A DNA stretch of 27,797 nucleotides from an uncultured beta proteobacterium (GTDB taxonomy: Bacteria > Pseudomonadota > Gammaproteobacteria > Burkholderiales > SG8-39), in NCBI GenBank assembly GCA_902826155.1, contig CADEDU010000023.1, positions 58,802 through 86,598 on the forward strand, read 5' to 3'. Positions 24,986 to 27,797 of the stretch are shown in pieces. Within the stretch, counting starts at the first letter, position 1; each line of letters starts with the position of its first letter. The notes under the pieces are model-generated. The model saw nothing but the letters and a program-made list of their open reading frames with translations, was not told where the DNA came from and did not search any database. A program made the translations under genes and the position numbers.

Positions 24986-25701
24986 GCGATGCTGTCTGGC
25001 GGTCAAATGCAAGCGGATGGACTGGAGCCTGGTCGAGCGGGTCATGGATGCATGACAGCCCGGGCGCCGGGCCCGCGGCGATGAGCAGCGGCTGGAATCC
25101 GCCCACCGGACTTGGTCTGGTGCCGATGGTCATCGAGCAAAGCGGCCGCGGCGAGCGCGCGTACGACATCTATTCGCGCCTGCTCAAGGAGCGCGTGGTG
25201 TTCCTGGTCGGGCCGGTCAACGACGTCACGGCCAACCTGATCGTCGCGCAGCTGCTGTTCCTCGAGTCCGAAAATCCCGACAAGGACATCTTCTTTTATA
25301 TCAACTCGCCGGGCGGATCGGTGTCGGCGGGCTTGGCGATCTACGACACCATGCAGTTCATCAAGCCCGACGTGAGCACCCTGTGCACCGGACTGGCGGC
25401 GAGCATGGGTGCATTTCTGCTCGGTGCTGGCACCAAGGGCAAGCGCTTCTGCCTGCCCAACTCGCGCGTGATGATCCACCAGCCCAGTGGCGGCTTCCAC
25501 GGGCAGGCCTCCGACATCGAGATCCACGCCAAGGAAATCCTCTATCTGCGTGGGCGCCTGAACGAGCTGATGGCCCGACACACCGGGCAATCCATCGAGC
25601 AGATCGCGCGTGATACCGAGCGTGACAACTTCCTTTCCGCCGACGAAGCGTTGAAATATGGTTTGATCGATCGCGTGCTCAGCTCGCGCTCCGAAGCCTG
25701 A
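24982..25701 (+). CDS. clpP: ATP-dependent Clp protease proteolytic subunit
   Basis: 239 aa from ATG 24982. Serine protease that forms two stacked heptamers and degrades substrates fed by ClpX or ClpA. The catalytic triad is S141 (GLAASMGAF), H166 (MIHQP) and D215 (DTERDNF), with the same spacing as E. coli ClpP. The core begins at [25 protein letters not shown]. The region before it, about 44 residues and Gly/Ser/Trp-rich, is much longer than the 14-residue propeptide of E. coli ClpP. The in-frame ATG at 25081 (Met34) would give a normal propeptide but lacks an SD, while 24982 has the 4-bp overlap with tig. Followed after 33 bp by clpX. Confidence 0.94.
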   Translation: MSDAVWRSNASGWTGAWSSGSWMHDSPGAGPAAMSSGWNPPTGLGLVPMVIEQSGRGERAYDIYSRLLKERVVFLVGPVNDVTANLIVAQLLFLESENPDKDIFFYINSPGGSVSAGLAIYDTMQFIKPDVSTLCTGLAASMGAFLLGAGTKGKRFCLPNSRVMIHQPSGGFHGQASDIEIHAKEILYLRGRLNELMARHTGQSIEQIARDTERDNFLSADEALKYGLIDRVLSSRSEA

Positions 25702-25734
25702 GTTTCGTCTCGACCCCCCTGCGAGGACCACTGA

Positions 25735-27000
25735 ATGTCGGATCGGTCAGGCAGCGAAAAGCTTCTGTATTGCTCGTTTTGCGGCAAGAGCCAGCACGAG
25801 GTGCGCAAGCTCATCGCCGGGCCGTCGGTATTTATCTGCGACGAGTGCATCGATCTGTGCAACGACATCATTCGCGAGGAGCACGCGGGTGACAAGACCG
25901 GCAAGGGCGTCAAATCCGATCTGCCCACGCCGCAGGAAATCTGCACGATCCTCGACGATTACGTCATCGGCCAGCATCAGGCGAAGAAGATCCTGTCGGT
26001 CGCGGTCTACAACCACTACAAGCGCCTCAAGCATCTGTCGAAGAACGACGACGTCGAACTGGCGAAGTCGAACATTCTGATGATCGGGCCCACCGGCTCG
26101 GGCAAGACGCTGCTCGCGCAAACCCTGGCGCGCCTGCTGAACGTGCCTTTCGTCATCGCCGATGCGACCACGCTTACCGAAGCCGGCTACGTCGGTGAAG
26201 ACGTCGAGAACATCATCCAGAAGCTGCTGCAGAACTGCGACTACGACGTCGACAAGGCCAAGCGCGGCATCGTCTACATCGACGAGATCGACAAGATCTC
26301 GCGCAAATCCGACAATCCGTCGATCACCCGCGATGTATCGGGCGAAGGCGTGCAGCAGGCGCTGTTGAAGCTGATCGAGGGGACGGTCGCCTCGGTACCA
26401 CCGCAAGGCGGACGCAAGCACCCTAATCAGGATTTTGTCCAGGTCGACACGACCAACATCCTGTTCGTGTGCGGAGGAGCGTTCGACGGCCTGGAAAAGA
26501 TCATCCGGCAGCGCAGCGAAAAGGCCGGCATCGGCTTCGGTGCCGACGTGCGCAGCCTGAAGAGCAGCAAAGACGTCAACGCGATCCTGCGCGGCGTGGA
26601 GCCTGAAGACCTGATCAAGTACGGGCTCATCCCCGAGTTCGTCGGGCGGCTGCCGGTGGTGGCCAACCTCGAAGAGCTCGACGAGAAGGCGCTCATCCAG
26701 ATCCTCACCGAACCGAAGAACGCGCTGATCAAGCAGTACCAGCGGTTGTTCGCGATGGAAGGCGCGGAACTGGAAGTGCGGCCGACCGGTCTCACTGCCA
26801 TCGCGCGCAAAGCATTGGCGCGCAAAACAGGCGCGCGCGGTCTGCGCTCGATCCTGGAGCAGACGCTGCTCGACATCATGTACGAGCTGCCCAATCGCGA
26901 GAATGTCAGCAAAGTAGTTGTCGACGAAGCGACGATTCTCGGTGAGGGCAAGCCGCTGCTGATCTACAGTGATCAGCCGAAAGTCGCCGGCAGCGCCTGA
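25735..27000 (+). CDS. clpX: ATP-dependent Clp protease ATP-binding subunit ClpX
   Basis: 421-aa AAA+ unfoldase that delivers substrates to ClpP. The N-terminal zinc-binding domain has C13, C16, C35 and C38 ([17 protein letters not shown]). Walker A is GPTGSGKT (K124), Walker B is IVYIDEID (D183-E184), and the pore loop GYVG follows LTEA (about 147-154). [15 protein letters not shown] and the sensor 2 region [14 protein letters not shown] are intact. GAGGA (25723-25727) lies 7 bp before the ATG. Length and motifs are those of a normal ClpX. The clpP-clpX-lon order is standard in proteobacteria. Confidence 0.96.
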   Translation: MSDRSGSEKLLYCSFCGKSQHEVRKLIAGPSVFICDECIDLCNDIIREEHAGDKTGKGVKSDLPTPQEICTILDDYVIGQHQAKKILSVAVYNHYKRLKHLSKNDDVELAKSNILMIGPTGSGKTLLAQTLARLLNVPFVIADATTLTEAGYVGEDVENIIQKLLQNCDYDVDKAKRGIVYIDEIDKISRKSDNPSITRDVSGEGVQQALLKLIEGTVASVPPQGGRKHPNQDFVQVDTTNILFVCGGAFDGLEKIIRQRSEKAGIGFGADVRSLKSSKDVNAILRGVEPEDLIKYGLIPEFVGRLPVVANLEELDEKALIQILTEPKNALIKQYQRLFAMEGAELEVRPTGLTAIARKALARKTGARGLRSILEQTLLDIMYELPNRENVSKVVVDEATILGEGKPLLIYSDQPKVAGSA

Positions 27001-27002
27001 AT

Positions 27003-27026
27003 CAGCCTCTGAGCGCATCGAGGCTG
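27003..27026 (+). other. Stem-loop between clpX and lon
   Basis: Perfect 7-bp inverted repeat CAGCCTC / GAGGCTG with a 10-nt loop, 2 bp after the clpX stop. No T-run follows. Possible mRNA-stabilising or attenuating element in the 63-bp clpX-lon gap; no sigma32-type promoter is recognised there. Confidence 0.4.
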
Positions 27027-27063
27027 GCGCTCGCCACCTAATCCTCTATTGCAGGGAATGACC

Positions 27064-27797
27064 ATGCCTGGCTCCCCCGAGCACTCCAACTCTTCGCAAT
27101 ATCCGCTGTTGCCATTGCGCGACGTGGTGGTGTTTCCGCACATGGTGATTCCGCTGTTCGTCGGTCGTGCCAAGTCGATCAAGGCGATGGAAGTCGCCAT
27201 GGAAGCCGGCAAGAGCATCCTGCTGGTGGCACAGAAATCGGCCGCGAAGGACGAGCCCTCGGCCGAGGACATGTACAGCATCGGCTGCGTGTCGAACATC
27301 CTGCAGATGCTCAAGCTGCCCGATGGCACGGTGAAGGTTCTGGTCGAAGGCGTCAGCCGCGCGCGCATCCAAGACATCACCGACCAGCGCACCCACTTCG
27401 TCGCCAGCGCGCAGCCGGTGTCCGAGGAGATCTCGGGCGTCGAGTTGACCGAAGCCGAGGCGATGCGTCGCGCGCTGGTCACGCAATTCGATCAGTACGT
27501 GAAGCTGAACAAGAAGATCCCGCCGGAGATCCTCACCTCGCTGGGCGGCATCGAAGATCCGGGCCGGCTCGCCGATACGGTCGCTGCGCATCTTCCGCTC
27601 AAGCTCGAGCAGAAGCAGAAGGTGCTCGAGATGTTCGGCGTCAAGACGCGGCTGGAGCACCTGCTGTCGCAGCTCGAAGGCGAGATCGACATCCTGCAGG
27701 TCGAGAAGCGCATCCGCGGTCGCGTCAAGCGGCAGATGGAGAAGAGCCAGCGCGAGTACTACCTGAACGAACAGGTCAAGGCGATCCAGAAGGAGCT
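27064..27797 (+). CDS. lon: Lon protease, N-terminal part (cut by window end)
   Basis: About 244 residues are visible and the frame is open at the window edge. This is the Lon substrate-binding N-domain: YPLLPLRDVVVFPHMVIPLFVGR, CVSNILQMLKLPDGTVKVLVEG and TLHLP-like AAHLPLKLEQKQKVLE, followed by the start of the helical linker with QREYYLNEQVKAIQKE. The ATPase and Ser-Lys protease domains lie outside. AGGGA (27053-27057) is 6 bp before ATG 27064; the in-frame ATG at 27058 abuts the SD and is unlikely. Lon is a cytoplasmic AAA+ protease for misfolded and regulatory proteins. Last gene of the tig-clpP-clpX-lon run. Confidence 0.95.
   Translation, partial: MPGSPEHSNSSQYPLLPLRDVVVFPHMVIPLFVGRAKSIKAMEVAMEAGKSILLVAQKSAAKDEPSAEDMYSIGCVSNILQMLKLPDGTVKVLVEGVSRARIQDITDQRTHFVASAQPVSEEISGVELTEAEAMRRALVTQFDQYVKLNKKIPPEILTSLGGIEDPGRLADTVAAHLPLKLEQKQKVLEMFGVKTRLEHLLSQLEGEIDILQVEKRIRGRVKRQMEKSQREYYLNEQVKAIQKE

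Noticed and set aside
25747..27018. 423-aa minus-strand open frame opposite clpX
   Set aside because: Mirror of the clpX reading frame; no ribosome binding site or domain.

Overview
The window is GC-rich chromosomal DNA of a Gram-negative bacterium, most likely a betaproteobacterium of the Burkholderiales type. The support is the gene order tsaB-rimI-family 4 UDG, lplT/alr-radA and tRNA-Leu-tig-clpP-clpX-lon, the OmpR/EnvZ pair, the lipoprotein and Tat signals, and protein sequences that resemble Burkholderiales proteins. I see no insertion sequence, prophage, integrase or CRISPR array. The window looks like stable chromosome, with accessory functions mostly at 2.9-11.6 kb and 13.9-16.1 kb.

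Layout. 1-2.7 kb: thpR (RNA 2',3'-cyclic phosphodiesterase), convergent with the ompR-envZ operon on the minus strand. 2.96-9.12 kb: five co-directional genes for exported proteins. They are a small Arg-rich secreted protein, a DUF1800 protein, a Tat-exported DUF1501 protein, a WxxGxW-repeat lipoprotein, and a FecR/DUF6600 protein with a long Pro/Gln/Arg-rich repeat tail. A 24-codon ORF with its own Shine-Dalgarno sequence sits in front of the lipoprotein gene and overlaps a GTG start by 4 bp. 9.13-11.6 kb (minus): a beta-keto acid cleavage enzyme gene followed by an acyl-CoA ligase gene, a small catabolic operon. 11.8-13.8 kb: tsaB, rimI and a family 4 uracil-DNA glycosylase, linked by 4-bp overlaps. 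13.9-16.1 kb: a lemA-TPM-TPM cassette. 16.2-17.5 kb (minus): lplT, back to back with alr-radA (17.8-20.25 kb, 4-bp overlap). 20.2-23.3 kb (minus): hpnC-hpnD-hpnE, which makes squalene from farnesyl diphosphate. The hpnE 3' end overlaps the radA 3' end tail to tail by 41 bp. 23.5-27.8 kb: tRNA-Leu(UAG), then the protein quality control genes tig, clpP, clpX and lon (cut by the window end).

How the genes work together. The back half is housekeeping: tRNA modification and ribosomal protein acetylation, uracil repair and recombination (UDG, RadA), peptidoglycan precursor supply and phospholipid recycling (Alr, LplT), squalene/hopanoid precursor synthesis, and chaperone/protease functions. The most likely place for poorly described biology is the exported-protein cluster at 2.96-9.12 kb, which starts divergently from an envelope-stress type two-component system, together with its candidate leader peptide. 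The LemA-TPM-TPM cassette and the substrate of the BKACE/ligase operon are secondary targets. Nothing in the window is clearly a wholly new system.
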